Shown: in pieces, positions 26,030 to 35,668 of the stretch | Layout: every line of letters starts with the position of its first letter | How positions within the stretch are numbered: position 1 is the first letter of the stretch | Source: Microvirga sp. KLBC 81 | Lineage (GTDB): Bacteria; Pseudomonadota; Alphaproteobacteria; Rhizobiales; Beijerinckiaceae | Assembly (NCBI RefSeq): GCF_003075415.1 | Contig: NZ_QDAH01000013.1 | Location: 1-64,000, forward strand | Reading direction: 5' to 3' | Length of the DNA: 64,000 nucleotides | Program-made: the position numbers and the translations under genes | The notes under the pieces: generated by a model | The model's input: only the letters and a program-made list of their open reading frames with translations | Databases searched by the model: none | What the model was told of the DNA's origin: nothing

Positions 26030-28597
26030 GTGCGCTCCCTGCTCTTACCTTTTCTCATTGCTTTCGAGTTGCTAGGAGCGCGAATGGCGGCGGCGCAGGT
26101 CGCTCCATTCAGCATGAATCCTTCATCATCAACATCGTCTCCAAGTGGGCGCGCGCCCGTCCAGCCACAGCCCGCGCGACCGGAAGCGTCATCGGCTCCC
26201 GCCTACGACATGCGCGGCACCTCTTCCGCTCCGCAGCCCACGGCTCCTCAAGGCGCGGCCGCATCTCGCAATGCAGGCACACCCGATGCCGCGAGCGCGA
26301 ACTCCGCCACTCCCTTCCGGATGACGCCCGGCGCTCCTGCGCCAAGCAGCACTGTGCAACCCTCTACGCAGAAGCCGGTCGTGGCCAACGCAGCAGCGCG
26401 TATTGAGCGGCCGGTCCTGCCGTTCGAGACGATCCGCCTTGAAGGCGAGACGGATGCCCGGTCCTGGACCTTTCACCTGACGCAGGACGAAGCCTCGAGC
26501 GGGGCATCCATTTCCGTCGGCTACAAGAATGCCGTGGTCGTGATGCCCGAAGCCTCGCGGCTCAGGATCGTCATCAACGGCGAGACCGTCGTCGATACGC
26601 CGATCAAATCCGCCGACGCCATTGGACGCGTGAGCGCCTCCATCCGGCCTGGCCTCCTGCGTACCGGATCGAACTTCATTCGTGTGGAGGCCTTTCAGCG
26701 CCACCGGACGGATTGCACGATCGAGGCCACCTATGAACTCTGGACCGATGTGGATTCAGCCTCCACCAGGCTCATCTTTGCGGAAGGTGTGACAAAGACC
26801 CTGCGCAGCCTGGACGATCTTCCCGCGATCGGCGTCGATGCTTCAGGTGCGACAACGATCCGTGTGGTTGCACCCAAGGTCTATCGGCCTGAGATCCGCG
26901 ATCGCCTGCTGCGCCTCGTGCAGTTGATCGCCTTGCGTGGGCGCTATGCGCGCCCCGTGATTCAGGTGGTGGAATCCGATCCTGGTCCGTCGCCTGTCGG
27001 AACGATCAAGGTGGTGATGGGACTGGCTGGCGAGTTACGCGGGCTTCTTCCGGGCGTGCCCGATTTGGCCTTGGCGCAGCCCTTGACCATGGTGATGCAG
27101 GAAGCAGGCTCGATCGGTTCCACCCTTGTCGTGTCCGGTCCCAACTGGAGTGATCTGGACACCGCCATTGCGCTCATCGGCGCACAGGCCGTCAACACCG
27201 TGAGCGTCGAGCGTGGCGTTGTCGATACGGCCTCCTGGCACTGGCCTGAAGTCCCCACCGCTTTCGGCCGCCGCTCGTTCCGTTTTGCCGATCTTGGCAT
27301 TTCGACGCAGGAATTCTCCGGTCGTCGCTTGAAGGCGCAGTTCATCCTCAACCTTCCACCGGATTTCTATGCAACGGAATATGGCGAAGCGCTGATCTAC
27401 CTCGATGCCGCTTATACCGCTGCCGTCAAGCCGGGCAGCCATGTGAACGTTTTCGTCAACGGCAAGATCAGCACACAGCTGGTGATCACCACACAGGGCG
27501 ACATCGTCAAACGTCACATTGTCAGGGTGCCGCTGAAGAATTTCAAATCGGGTCTCAACGCCATCTCGGTTGAAGTCGGTCTCCTGACGGATGCGGATGA
27601 TCGCTGTGCGCCAGGCGAGACCCTGTCAGAGACGAACCGGTTCGTTCTCTTCGATACCAGCACGCTCGAATTTCCTGACTTCGGACGCATCGGACGCCAG
27701 CCCGATCTCGGCGTGCTGAGCGCGGGCCACTTCCCGGACGAGGATATTCCAACGACCGTGGTGCTTGCTCGTCCCGATACGCTGAATGTTTCCGCCGCGG
27801 GCACGCTTCTGTCCCGCATGGCACGCAGCGCCGGCAAGCCCATGCGGGTGCAGTTCTCCAGTGCCGCTTCGACTGAGGATGAATCCGTGCTCTTCATCGG
27901 CGCCGTCGACCAGATCCCTTCGGGTCTTCTCAACCGCGTCAGGGTCTCCGAACACCTGCGCATGATCTGGCCGGCGACCCCGCTCCAAACCGAGTCCTCT
28001 CAGCAGGTCGCAAACGCCGGCTTCACCATGTTTGTGAAGCCGACTTCGCTGGACCGCAACGGCACGGCCTCGACGGACGAGGTTCGCAAGCGCTGGTCGG
28101 ATTCCTTCCGGAGGCAGGGCATCCTGCAACAGACCATCGGCTCGATTCAGGATTGGATGGAAAGGACCTTCAGCCTGTCCGCCACGTCCCTGTCGCTGAA
28201 GAAGCGCATCGATGATCCTTATGAGCCGCCGCAGCGCTCAAGCCTCCTCATTGCTCAGAACCGCACACCGGAAGCAGGAATCTGGACCCTGGTGACGGCC
28301 CGTACCGAAGACGCACTGGCCGAGGAAATGGCGCGCATCGCGGATCCGATCCTGTGGTCGAATGTTGCCGGCCGCGCAGTCGCGCTCGATCCACGCGAGT
28401 CCCGGCTGCAAGTGGAGCCTATTCAGGATTACGACTTCATCCAGACGCAGCCTCTCTCGTTCATGAACCTTCGCCTCGTCGCAGCGAACTGGATGTCGGC
28501 CAACATTCTCCAATATGCTCTGACCATGATGGCTTGCTGCCTGTTCCTGGGAGCGGCAACCTATCTGCTTCTCAAGCGCTTGGGACGGCCCTCATGA
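26030..28597 (+). CDS. bcsB: Cyclic di-GMP-associated cellulose synthase periplasmic subunit BcsB
   Basis: An 855-aa periplasmic protein with a signal peptide (MRSLLLPFLIAFELLGARMAAAQ) and one C-terminal transmembrane helix (ILQYALTMMACCLFLGAATYLLL) that docks on BcsA. Between them is a Pro/Ser/Ala linker of about 80 residues, then alternating carbohydrate-binding and ferredoxin-like domains (RLRIVINGETVVDTPI; FIRVEAFQRHRTDCTIEATYELWT; HVNVFVNGKISTQLVIT). The start is GTG at 26030 with AGAGG upstream. The stop overlaps the bcsZ start (ATGA). BcsB guides the nascent glucan through the periplasm. Confidence 0.95.
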   Translation: MRSLLLPFLIAFELLGARMAAAQVAPFSMNPSSSTSSPSGRAPVQPQPARPEASSAPAYDMRGTSSAPQPTAPQGAAASRNAGTPDAASANSATPFRMTPGAPAPSSTVQPSTQKPVVANAAARIERPVLPFETIRLEGETDARSWTFHLTQDEASSGASISVGYKNAVVVMPEASRLRIVINGETVVDTPIKSADAIGRVSASIRPGLLRTGSNFIRVEAFQRHRTDCTIEATYELWTDVDSASTRLIFAEGVTKTLRSLDDLPAIGVDASGATTIRVVAPKVYRPEIRDRLLRLVQLIALRGRYARPVIQVVESDPGPSPVGTIKVVMGLAGELRGLLPGVPDLALAQPLTMVMQEAGSIGSTLVVSGPNWSDLDTAIALIGAQAVNTVSVERGVVDTASWHWPEVPTAFGRRSFRFADLGISTQEFSGRRLKAQFILNLPPDFYATEYGEALIYLDAAYTAAVKPGSHVNVFVNGKISTQLVITTQGDIVKRHIVRVPLKNFKSGLNAISVEVGLLTDADDRCAPGETLSETNRFVLFDTSTLEFPDFGRIGRQPDLGVLSAGHFPDEDIPTTVVLARPDTLNVSAAGTLLSRMARSAGKPMRVQFSSAASTEDESVLFIGAVDQIPSGLLNRVRVSEHLRMIWPATPLQTESSQQVANAGFTMFVKPTSLDRNGTASTDEVRKRWSDSFRRQGILQQTIGSIQDWMERTFSLSATSLSLKKRIDDPYEPPQRSSLLIAQNRTPEAGIWTLVTARTEDALAEEMARIADPILWSNVAGRAVALDPRESRLQVEPIQDYDFIQTQPLSFMNLRLVAANWMSANILQYALTMMACCLFLGAATYLLLKRLGRPS

Positions 28598-29688
28598 GGA
28601 GCTTCGCGCGGTTCCGTTCGTTCCTCCCCTGGCTTCTCGCCGGAGCGCTCATGATCGCCGGCCCGAGGTCATACGCTCAGAGCCTCTCCGTGCAATCCTT
28701 GGATATAGTCGGTACTCTTTCGCCTGCTGAGTGGGAGGCCTACCGCTCCCGCTTCGTCGAGGACAATGGCCGCGTGGTCGATAATGCCAACGGCAATATC
28801 AGCCACAGTGAAGGACAGGGCTATGGGCTGCTGCTGGCGCTTGCAGCCAATGACCGCGTCAACTTCGAGAAGATCTGGAGCTTCATCTTCACCGACCTCC
28901 TGATCCGCGATGATGGCCTCGTCTCCTGGAAGTGGGACCCCAATGCCAGGCCCCGCGTGTCGGACCACAACAATGCGACTGATGGCGATATTCTCATCGC
29001 TTATGCCTTGGCAAAAGCCGGAGCAGCCTGGAAAGAGCCCCGCTACACGGCTGCAGCGCAGAAACTCGCGAAGGCCATCGGCCAAAATACCTTTGGTCGT
29101 GCCGGCGGATCGGTCTTCCTCCTGCCCGGTGCCGACGGCTTCGGTGCAGGCGAACGCCCGGATGGGCCGGTCATCAATCTCTCCTATTGGGTTTTCGAGG
29201 CTTTCCCGGTGCTCGCCGGCCTCGCGCCTGAATACGAGTGGAACGGCGTCTGGCGGGAGGGCGTCACCCTGCTTCAGCAGGCAACCTCCGGCCGGGTGCG
29301 GCTTCCCGCCGACTGGATCTCGATCCAAAGCCGTATGCAGACCAGACCCGCCGACGGCTTCCCTCCCGAATTCGGTTACAACTCCTTAAGGATACCGCTT
29401 TACCTTCTCAGGGCAGGAATGACCGATTTAGAGTGGTTGCGAGCGCTCAAGCAGCGCTGGTCTGCGGAGAGCGAAGGCGTTGCCCTCGTCAATGTGGTGA
29501 CCGGACATGTCCGGGAGCGCTTGACCGATAGCGGCTACACCATTCTCTCGGCTGCCCTGGCCTGCGCGCTGGACGGAACACCTGTTCCCGACACGCTGAG
29601 GACGTTCGAGCCGCAGCTCTATTATCCGTCGACCCTGTACCTGATGACGAAGTCCTGGCTTGGTGAAAAACATCCGCAATGCGTCTAG
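28594..29688 (+). CDS. bcsZ: Periplasmic endo-1,4-beta-glucanase, GH8 family
   Basis: A 364-aa cellulase with a signal peptide (MRSFARFRSFLPWLLAGALMIAG...SYAQ). GH8 catalytic features are present: the acid Glu in ISHSEGQGYGLLLALAAND (about residues 69-87) and the Asp-containing signature DHNNATDGDILIAYALAKA (about 126-144), the family's ATDGD motif. It trims the growing glucan and is needed for normal cellulose output in related operons. The ATG at 28594 overlaps the bcsB stop by 4 bp and its own end overlaps the next gene by 10 bp, so the three are translationally coupled. Confidence 0.95.
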   Translation: MRSFARFRSFLPWLLAGALMIAGPRSYAQSLSVQSLDIVGTLSPAEWEAYRSRFVEDNGRVVDNANGNISHSEGQGYGLLLALAANDRVNFEKIWSFIFTDLLIRDDGLVSWKWDPNARPRVSDHNNATDGDILIAYALAKAGAAWKEPRYTAAAQKLAKAIGQNTFGRAGGSVFLLPGADGFGAGERPDGPVINLSYWVFEAFPVLAGLAPEYEWNGVWREGVTLLQQATSGRVRLPADWISIQSRMQTRPADGFPPEFGYNSLRIPLYLLRAGMTDLEWLRALKQRWSAESEGVALVNVVTGHVRERLTDSGYTILSAALACALDGTPVPDTLRTFEPQLYYPSTLYLMTKSWLGEKHPQCV

Positions 29689-31745
29689 CTCGCAGCGCCA
29701 TAACGATTGCGGTCCTCGCTCTGGGCTTTGCGGCAATCGCGCAACAAGTCGGATCTGGTAGCGGCCAATCCCCCTCCGCTACGCCTCCCAACGGCCGGCC
29801 TCAGGTCGATGAATCGGCGCTCCGCTACTTCGCCTCCCAGGGCGATACGCGCCGCGTGAATGCGGAAATCGCTCGCCTGCGCGCACTTTATCCCAACTGG
29901 ACGCCACCGAGCGACCTGTCCCAACTGACCTCCGGCAGCGCCGTTCAGGCCGATCCGATCGTCGAGCGGCTATGGAACCTCTACAAAGAGGACAGGATCG
30001 CGGAAGTGCGCGCGGCCATCGTCGAGCGACAGGCTTCGGACCCGAACTGGAAGCCGCCAGAGGAACTGGTGACGGCGCTTGAAAATACAGAGGCGCGCCG
30101 CCGTCTCATCAATGCATCCGATTCCGGCCAGTGGCGCACCGTTCTGTCCGTCGCGACGGAAAACCCGAACCTTCTGACCTGCGTGAACGTGGACGTGCTC
30201 TGGCGCGTCGCCGAGGCCTTCGTCAGGACGGATCAACAAAACCGCACGCGGGACGTCTATACCTATCTCCTCACCAACTGCGGCAACCCGGGCGAACGCC
30301 TTGCGACCCTGCAGAAGGCCCTGACTCTGCTGCCTGAGAACCAGGTGGCGGACCTTCTTCAATTCGAGCGCAAGACCGGCAACGAGCCCGACGACTTCGA
30401 CTCCATTCGTGAGGAGCTGGCACGCCGCCGCGTAGAGCGCGCTTCGAACGACGGCACGACGACCGCCTCCGCCGAGGATCTCGCGATGGTCGAACGGCTG
30501 GTCCGCAATTCGAACGAACCGGGCCCGGTGCTGAACCTCGCCTGGTACAACTATCACCACGGCAATCCCGCGCGGGCGCTTGAGCTGTTCAAGACCGCCC
30601 TCGACCGCAATGGCGGGAACAAGGCCGCGGAAGGCTATGCGATGTCCCTGCGTGCGCTCGAGCGCATCGGAGAGGCCGAGACTTTTGCCTATGACTGGCG
30701 CGACAGGGCGCCGGAGAACATGAAGGTCTATCTCGACGTGGCGACGGCCCTCCTGAGCCAGGACCCGCCGCCGCGTCTCGAAGCCCGTGTGGTCTCGCGC
30801 ATCGTTCCCGTGGTCACGAGCCAGCGCTCCCCCGACGGCGCGCAGGCGCTCGGCTGGTACTCTTACAATACGAGCCAATTCCGAACTGCTCGGGAGTGGT
30901 TCCGCCAAGGCTTGAGCTGGAAGCCCGATGACGAGCCTTCCGCTTATGGCCTCGCCCTCTCCGCCCAGCGCCTGAACGACCGTGCCGGCTTCAACGCCAT
31001 CATCGCGCAATGGCGCAACCGCTCGGAGCGTATCGCCGATCTGGCCGACGGCATCACCCGCGCCCGCGTTTCCGGGCAGCGCATCACACCGGCTCTGACG
31101 GGGCGGCTCGTCGAAAGCGTGCCGCAGGCCTCCATGCGCTCGGTGCCGATCGAGGCGGAAACGCCGCGCATGGTGGTCGAGCGTCGCACCGCAACCGTCG
31201 AGACCCGCACCGGCAACGGACGCCGCAATTGCATCATGACCCGCAGCGCCGAAGGCTTGGCCCCGGATGCAGCGCTCACCCTTGGTTGGTGCCTGATGGA
31301 GGCCGATCGGCCCCTGGAAGCGGTGAGCGCCTTCGATCAGGCCATCCGCAGAGGCAGTGGCCGCACCCGAGAGGAAGCGGCCTATGGCAAGTCCCTCGCC
31401 TATCTCCGCAAGAACCTGACCTCCGAGGCTGCAGTCGCCGCCGCCGAAGCGCCGCAAACCGGCCCGCGCCGGATCGAACTCAGCGCCACCATCCTGGCCC
31501 AGCGGGCCCTGGCTGCCTATCGCGACGGGCGCTACGTGGAAACGCTCCTGGCTTTGAGCGAACGAGCCCGGATCGTGCCGGAGCAGAACGATCTCATGCT
31601 GATCCGCGGCTGGTCCTATTATAAGCTTGGTCGCTACAGGGATGCCGAGAAAGTGTTCCGCGCCGTTCACCGCACCGGTTATTCGGACGAAGCCAGCGTC
31701 GGCCTGAACGCCGTTCTCGAGGCAACCTCCTCCATCCGCCAATAG
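29679..31745 (+). CDS. TPR-repeat cellulose biosynthesis protein (BcsC-like repeats without a porin domain)
   Basis: A 688-aa exported protein with an N-terminal hydrophobic signal (MRLARSAITIAVLALGFAAIAQ). It is built of degenerate helical TPR-like units (ALELFKTALDRNGGNKAAEGYAM; AREWFRQGLSWKPDDEPSAYGLAL; DAEKVFRAVHRTGYSDEASVGLN). Near the N-terminus a unit of about 50 residues occurs twice, ending PNWTPPSDL (72-80) and PNWKPPEEL (122-130). There is no C-terminal outer-membrane barrel as in BcsC. It may be the TPR scaffold named BcsK in rhizobial cellulose operons; I am not sure of that name. It overlaps bcsZ by 10 bp, so it belongs to the cellulose operon. Confidence 0.8.
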   Translation: MRLARSAITIAVLALGFAAIAQQVGSGSGQSPSATPPNGRPQVDESALRYFASQGDTRRVNAEIARLRALYPNWTPPSDLSQLTSGSAVQADPIVERLWNLYKEDRIAEVRAAIVERQASDPNWKPPEELVTALENTEARRRLINASDSGQWRTVLSVATENPNLLTCVNVDVLWRVAEAFVRTDQQNRTRDVYTYLLTNCGNPGERLATLQKALTLLPENQVADLLQFERKTGNEPDDFDSIREELARRRVERASNDGTTTASAEDLAMVERLVRNSNEPGPVLNLAWYNYHHGNPARALELFKTALDRNGGNKAAEGYAMSLRALERIGEAETFAYDWRDRAPENMKVYLDVATALLSQDPPPRLEARVVSRIVPVVTSQRSPDGAQALGWYSYNTSQFRTAREWFRQGLSWKPDDEPSAYGLALSAQRLNDRAGFNAIIAQWRNRSERIADLADGITRARVSGQRITPALTGRLVESVPQASMRSVPIEAETPRMVVERRTATVETRTGNGRRNCIMTRSAEGLAPDAALTLGWCLMEADRPLEAVSAFDQAIRRGSGRTREEAAYGKSLAYLRKNLTSEAAVAAAEAPQTGPRRIELSATILAQRALAAYRDGRYVETLLALSERARIVPEQNDLMLIRGWSYYKLGRYRDAEKVFRAVHRTGYSDEASVGLNAVLEATSSIRQ

Positions 31746-32081
31746 GCTCTCCAGGAGGAGCTGCCCTCTCCAAAACCGGGGCTTCCCTTAGGCTTCGAGG
31801 CCCAAGCCGCTGCCAATAGACCACTCCATCCGTTCGGAAGAGCACTCGATTTGTCTGAGGCTGTGGATGGAGCAGGCTCCAAACCGCCCGTAAGCCCGCA
31901 GAATCGCGGAAATTTGAAACGGCCCGGTTTTTGAAAAAACTGCGGGAAAACGGCACGAAATGGTAAATTTCTTCTAAAAATTAGCCAAGGTTGCCGGGAT
32001 AGATTGACATTATTGGGGCTTCGCACCTTAACTTCGTCACAGAACGGCCATGTGTAGTGCCGTCTCAGAGGACCTAAATAA
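31746..32081. other. Intergenic region before the peptide importer
   Basis: No credible gene in these 336 bases. The last 100 bases are AT-rich and hold the promoter region of the dpp operon. I saw no intrinsic terminator after the cellulose cluster. Confidence 0.5.
32004..32032 (+). promoter_or_regulatory. Candidate sigma-70 promoter of the dpp operon
   Basis: A consensus -35 TTGACA (32004-32009) is followed, after 17 bases, by CTTAAC (32027-32032), a weak -10. It would start transcription near 32039, about 43 bases upstream of the dppA start codon. Confidence 0.45.
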
Positions 32082-33683
32082 ATGAAGAAATCAGCCCTTT
32101 TCGCAGCCATCTGCGTTCCGGCTTTCCTGGCAGCAGCCCCGCTGGCTGCCAAAACCCTCGTATACTGCTCCGAGGGCAGCCCGGAGAACTTCTACCCCGG
32201 CATCAACACGACCGGCACCTCGTTCGACGTGAACGAGCACATCTACGACAACATCGTGGATTTCGAGCGCGGCGGCACCAAGGTCGTTCCCGGCCTCGCC
32301 GAGAAGTGGGACATCTCTGCGGACGGCACGGTTTACACCTTCCATCTCCGCAAGAACGCCAAGTTCCATTCCAACAAGACCTTCAAGCCGACCCGCAACC
32401 TGAACGCCGACGACGTCGTGTTCATGTTCGAGCGTCAGTGGAAGGAAGAGAATCCTTACTTCAAGGTCACGAGCCCGAACCACTCCTACTTCACGGACAT
32501 GGGCATGCCCAAGCTGTTGAAGTCGGTCGAGAAGGTGGACGACTACACCGTCCGCGTGACCCTCAACCAGCCTGAGGCTCCGTTCCTGTCGAACCTCGCC
32601 ATGCAGTTCGCCGGCGTTCAGTCGAAGGAATACGCCGACGCCATGCTGAAGGCCGGCACCCCTGAGAAGGTCGACCAAGAGCCGATCGGCTCCGGCCCGT
32701 TCTACCTCGTCCAGTATCAGAAGGACGCCATCGTCCGCTTCAAGGCCTTCCCCGAGTACTGGGGCGGCAAGGCGAAGATCGACGACCTCGTGTTCTCGAT
32801 CACCCCGGATGCCTCCGTCCGCTGGGCCAAGCTCCAGAAGGGCGAGTGCCACGTCATGCCGTATCCGAACCCGGCTGACCTCGAGGCGATGAAGAAGGAC
32901 CCGAACGTCACGGTCATGGAACAGCCCGGCCTGAATGTCGGCTACCTCGCCTATCAGACCACGAAGAAGCCCTTCGACGACGTGCGCGTCCGCAAGGCCT
33001 TCAACATGGCCATGAACAAGAAGGCGATCGTCGATGCCGTGTTCCTCGGCTCGGGCGTTCCGGCCAAGAACCCGATCCCGCCGTCCATGTGGTCGTACAA
33101 CGACTCCGTGAAGGAAGACGAGTACAACCCGGAAGCCGCCAAGAAGCTCCTGGCGGAGGCTGGCTACCCGAACGGTCTCGAGACCGACCTCTGGGCCATG
33201 CCGGTGCAGCGTCCCTACAACCCGAACGCCCGCCGCATCGCCGAGCTGATGCAGGCCGACCTCGCCAAGATCGGCGTGAAGGCTGAGATCAAGAGCTTCG
33301 AGTGGGGCGAGTACCGCAAGCGCGCTCAGGCCGGTGAGCATCAGATGGCTCAGCTGGGCTGGACGGGCGACAACGGCGACCCGGACAACTTCCTGCACAC
33401 CCTGCTGGGCTGCGCCTCGGCGCAGAGCGCTTCGGGCTCCAACATCGCCAAGTGGTGCTACAAGCCGTTCGACGATCTCGTGACGAAGGCGAAGATCGTG
33501 ACGAACCAGGCCGAGCGCACCAAGCTCTATGAAGAAGCTCAGAAGATCTTCAAGGAGCAGGCTCCGTGGTTCACGGTGGCTCACGCCGTGCAGCTGAAGC
33601 CGGTCCGCAAGGAAGTGGTTGACTTCAAGCTCTCGCCGTTCGGCCGCCACACCTTCTACGGCGTCGACATCAAGGGCAAGTAA
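32082..33683 (+). CDS. dppA: Peptide ABC transporter substrate-binding protein (DppA type)
   Basis: A 533-aa periplasmic binding protein of the SBP_bac_5 (dipeptide/oligopeptide) family. A signal peptide covers residues 1-23 (MKKSALFAAICVPAFLAAAPLAA). The mature protein starts TLVYCSEGSPENFYPGINTTG, and family patterns follow: KWDISADGTVYTFHLRKNAKFH, GSGPFYLVQYQKDAIVRF, FDDVRVRKAFNMAMNKKAIV and GWTGDNGDPDNFLHTLLGC. The C-terminal pattern closely resembles DppA proteins. It captures di- or small peptides, possibly haem precursors. A strong hairpin separates it from the permease genes, so it is probably made in excess. Confidence 0.94.
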   Translation: MKKSALFAAICVPAFLAAAPLAAKTLVYCSEGSPENFYPGINTTGTSFDVNEHIYDNIVDFERGGTKVVPGLAEKWDISADGTVYTFHLRKNAKFHSNKTFKPTRNLNADDVVFMFERQWKEENPYFKVTSPNHSYFTDMGMPKLLKSVEKVDDYTVRVTLNQPEAPFLSNLAMQFAGVQSKEYADAMLKAGTPEKVDQEPIGSGPFYLVQYQKDAIVRFKAFPEYWGGKAKIDDLVFSITPDASVRWAKLQKGECHVMPYPNPADLEAMKKDPNVTVMEQPGLNVGYLAYQTTKKPFDDVRVRKAFNMAMNKKAIVDAVFLGSGVPAKNPIPPSMWSYNDSVKEDEYNPEAAKKLLAEAGYPNGLETDLWAMPVQRPYNPNARRIAELMQADLAKIGVKAEIKSFEWGEYRKRAQAGEHQMAQLGWTGDNGDPDNFLHTLLGCASAQSASGSNIAKWCYKPFDDLVTKAKIVTNQAERTKLYEEAQKIFKEQAPWFTVAHAVQLKPVRKEVVDFKLSPFGRHTFYGVDIKGK

Positions 33684-33702
33684 GCCTTTTCACTCAACCT
33701 AT

Positions 33703-33736
33703 GGCGGAGCGGCTTCCTCGGCCGCTCCGCCTTTTT
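33703..33736 (+). terminator. Intercistronic terminator/attenuator after dppA
   Basis: A perfect 11-bp stem, GGCGGAGCGGC (33703-33713) with GCCGCTCCGCC (33721-33731), then TTTTT. It lies inside the operon, 12 bases before the dppB start, so partial read-through would give more binding protein than membrane components. Confidence 0.9.
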
Positions 33737-33747
33737 ACGTTCAGACG

Positions 33748-34758
33748 ATGCTCAGATTCATTCTTACCCGCGTCAGCCTGATCATCCCGACCTTTATCGG
33801 GATCACGCTGCTTGCCTTCTTCCTGATCCGCCTCGTTCCGGGCGATCCGATCGAAACACTCGCAGGCGAGCGCGGCATCGATCCCGCCCGCCACGAACAG
33901 CTCCGCAAGGAATACGGCTTCGATCAGCCGGTCCTCGTGCAGTACGGGATCTATCTGTCCCGTGTCCTGCAAGGGGATCTGGGCAAGTCGATGATCACGC
34001 AGGAGCCGGTCCTCAACGAGTTCTCTTCGCTGTTCCCGGCGACGATCGAATTGGCGCTCTGCGCTATTCTCTTTGCGCTCATCATCGGCCTTCCGGCGGG
34101 CATCATTGCGGCCATCCGGCGAAACTCGATCTTCGATCATGGCGTGATGGGTATATCGCTTGCCGGCTACTCCATGCCGATCTTCTGGTGGGGTCTCATC
34201 CTCATCCTGCTTTTCTCGGTGCAGTTCGACCTGACGCCGGTCTCGGGCCGCATCGACGTGCTGTATTACATCGAACCGATCACAGGCTTCCTGCTGATCG
34301 ACACGCTGCTCTCCGATGAGGTGGACGCCTTCTGGTCGGCAGTCCAGCACCTGATCCTCCCCACCATCGTACTCGGCACGGTTCCGCTCGCGGTCATCGC
34401 CCGCATGACCCGCTCCGCCATGCTGGAAGTTCTTGGCGAGGATTACATCCGCACCGCCAAGGCGAAGGGTCTCTCGCGCTTCCGCATCGTGGCTCTGCAT
34501 GCGTTGCGCAATGCCCTGATCCCCGTCGTTACCGTGATCGGCCTGCAGATCGGCGTGCTGTTCACCGGCGCGATCCTGACCGAGACGATCTTCTCCTGGC
34601 CCGGTGTGGGCAAATGGCTTATCGACGCGATCTTCCGCCGTGACTATCCCGTGCTGCAGGGCGGCGCTCTGCTGCTCGGCGTCGTGGTGATGAGCGTGAA
34701 TCTTCTCGTCGACCTCGCCTACGGCCTCATCAATCCTCGTATCAGGCATACGCGATGA
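33748..34758 (+). CDS. dppB: Peptide ABC transporter permease (DppB type)
   Basis: A 336-aa inner-membrane permease with about six TM helices. The N-terminal TM (MLRFILTRVSLIIPTFIGITLLAFFLIRLVPGDPIE, read in parts) and the EAA loop (EDYIRTAKAKGLSRFRIVALHALRNALIPV, near residues 230-260) are family hallmarks. The ATG at 33748 lies just after the intercistronic terminator. It overlaps dppC by 4 bp (ATGA). It pairs with DppC as the channel for peptides delivered by DppA. Confidence 0.94.
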   Translation: MLRFILTRVSLIIPTFIGITLLAFFLIRLVPGDPIETLAGERGIDPARHEQLRKEYGFDQPVLVQYGIYLSRVLQGDLGKSMITQEPVLNEFSSLFPATIELALCAILFALIIGLPAGIIAAIRRNSIFDHGVMGISLAGYSMPIFWWGLILILLFSVQFDLTPVSGRIDVLYYIEPITGFLLIDTLLSDEVDAFWSAVQHLILPTIVLGTVPLAVIARMTRSAMLEVLGEDYIRTAKAKGLSRFRIVALHALRNALIPVVTVIGLQIGVLFTGAILTETIFSWPGVGKWLIDAIFRRDYPVLQGGALLLGVVVMSVNLLVDLAYGLINPRIRHTR

Positions 34759-35666
34759 CCACTGAAACCATGGAAGCTCCGGCCGTCGCAGCTCCGACGG
34801 CCACCCCTCCCCACCCCCTGCGCGAGTTCTGGGGCTATTTCAGCGCCAATCATGGCGCTGTCGCCGGCCTCGTGATCATCGTCGCCGTGGTGCTCGTCGC
34901 ATTGCTGGCGCCGGTGATCGCACCGCATGACCCGAACCTCACCAACACCGCCATCGCCCTGCAGCCGCCGTTCTGGCAGGAGGGAGGTTCGATCTCCTAT
35001 CCCCTCGGCACGGATCCGATCGGACGCGATATTCTCTCCCGTCTGATTTACGGCGCGCAGCTGTCGCTCCTCATCGGCATCGCGGTGGTGACGCTCTCCA
35101 TCGTCATCGGCACCGTGCTCGGTCTCGTGGCAGGTTTCTTCCGCGGCCTGACGGAGATCTTCATCATGCGCCTGATGGACATCGTCCTCACGCTGCCGAG
35201 CCTTCTGCTCGCCATCGTGATCGTGGCGGTGCTAGGCCCCGGCCTCATGAACGCCATGCTGGCGGTCGCCCTGGTGATCTTGCCGCATTACGTGCGTCTT
35301 GCACGCGCTGCGGTGATCACGGAAACCTCCAAGGACTACGTGATGGCAGCCCGCGTGAGCGGCGCCGGAACAACCCGTCTGATGTTCAAGGAGGTGCTGC
35401 CGAACTGCACCGCGCCGCTCATCGTGCAGGCCTCGCTCGGCATCTCCACCGCGATCCTCGACGCTGCGGCCCTCGGCTTCCTCGGTCTTGGCGCGCAGCC
35501 GCCGTCGCCGGAATGGGGCACCATGCTGGCCGATGCCCGCGAGTTCGTGCTCCGTGCCTGGTGGGTCGTGACCTTCCCGGGTCTTGCGATCCTCGTCACG
35601 GTGCTTGCCTTCAATCTTCTGGGCGACGGTCTTCGTGACGCCCTGGATCCCAAACTGAAGCGCTGA
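34755..35666 (+). CDS. dppC: Peptide ABC transporter permease (DppC type)
   Basis: A 303-aa permease, partner of DppB. The polar, proline-rich N-terminus is followed by a TM helix ([23 protein letters not shown]), the motif [26 protein letters not shown] and the EAA loop [23 protein letters not shown], ending with [22 protein letters not shown]. All are standard for DppC/OppC. It is translationally coupled to dppB and separated from dppD by 2 bp. Confidence 0.94.
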   Translation: MTTETMEAPAVAAPTATPPHPLREFWGYFSANHGAVAGLVIIVAVVLVALLAPVIAPHDPNLTNTAIALQPPFWQEGGSISYPLGTDPIGRDILSRLIYGAQLSLLIGIAVVTLSIVIGTVLGLVAGFFRGLTEIFIMRLMDIVLTLPSLLLAIVIVAVLGPGLMNAMLAVALVILPHYVRLARAAVITETSKDYVMAARVSGAGTTRLMFKEVLPNCTAPLIVQASLGISTAILDAAALGFLGLGAQPPSPEWGTMLADAREFVLRAWWVVTFPGLAILVTVLAFNLLGDGLRDALDPKLKR

Positions 35667-35668
35667 TC

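Noticed and set aside
29970-31742. A 590-codon open frame on the minus strand opposite the TPR gene.
   Set aside because: The plus strand has the signal peptide, TPR units and operon overlap; the antisense frame has no such support.
29679-31745. Calling the TPR protein BcsC.
   Set aside because: BcsC is over 1100 aa with an outer-membrane barrel at its C-terminus; this protein is 688 aa and shows only helical repeats.
32091-33650. A 519-codon open frame on the minus strand opposite dppA.
   Set aside because: dppA is unmistakable and followed by its operon; the opposite frame reflects high third-position GC.
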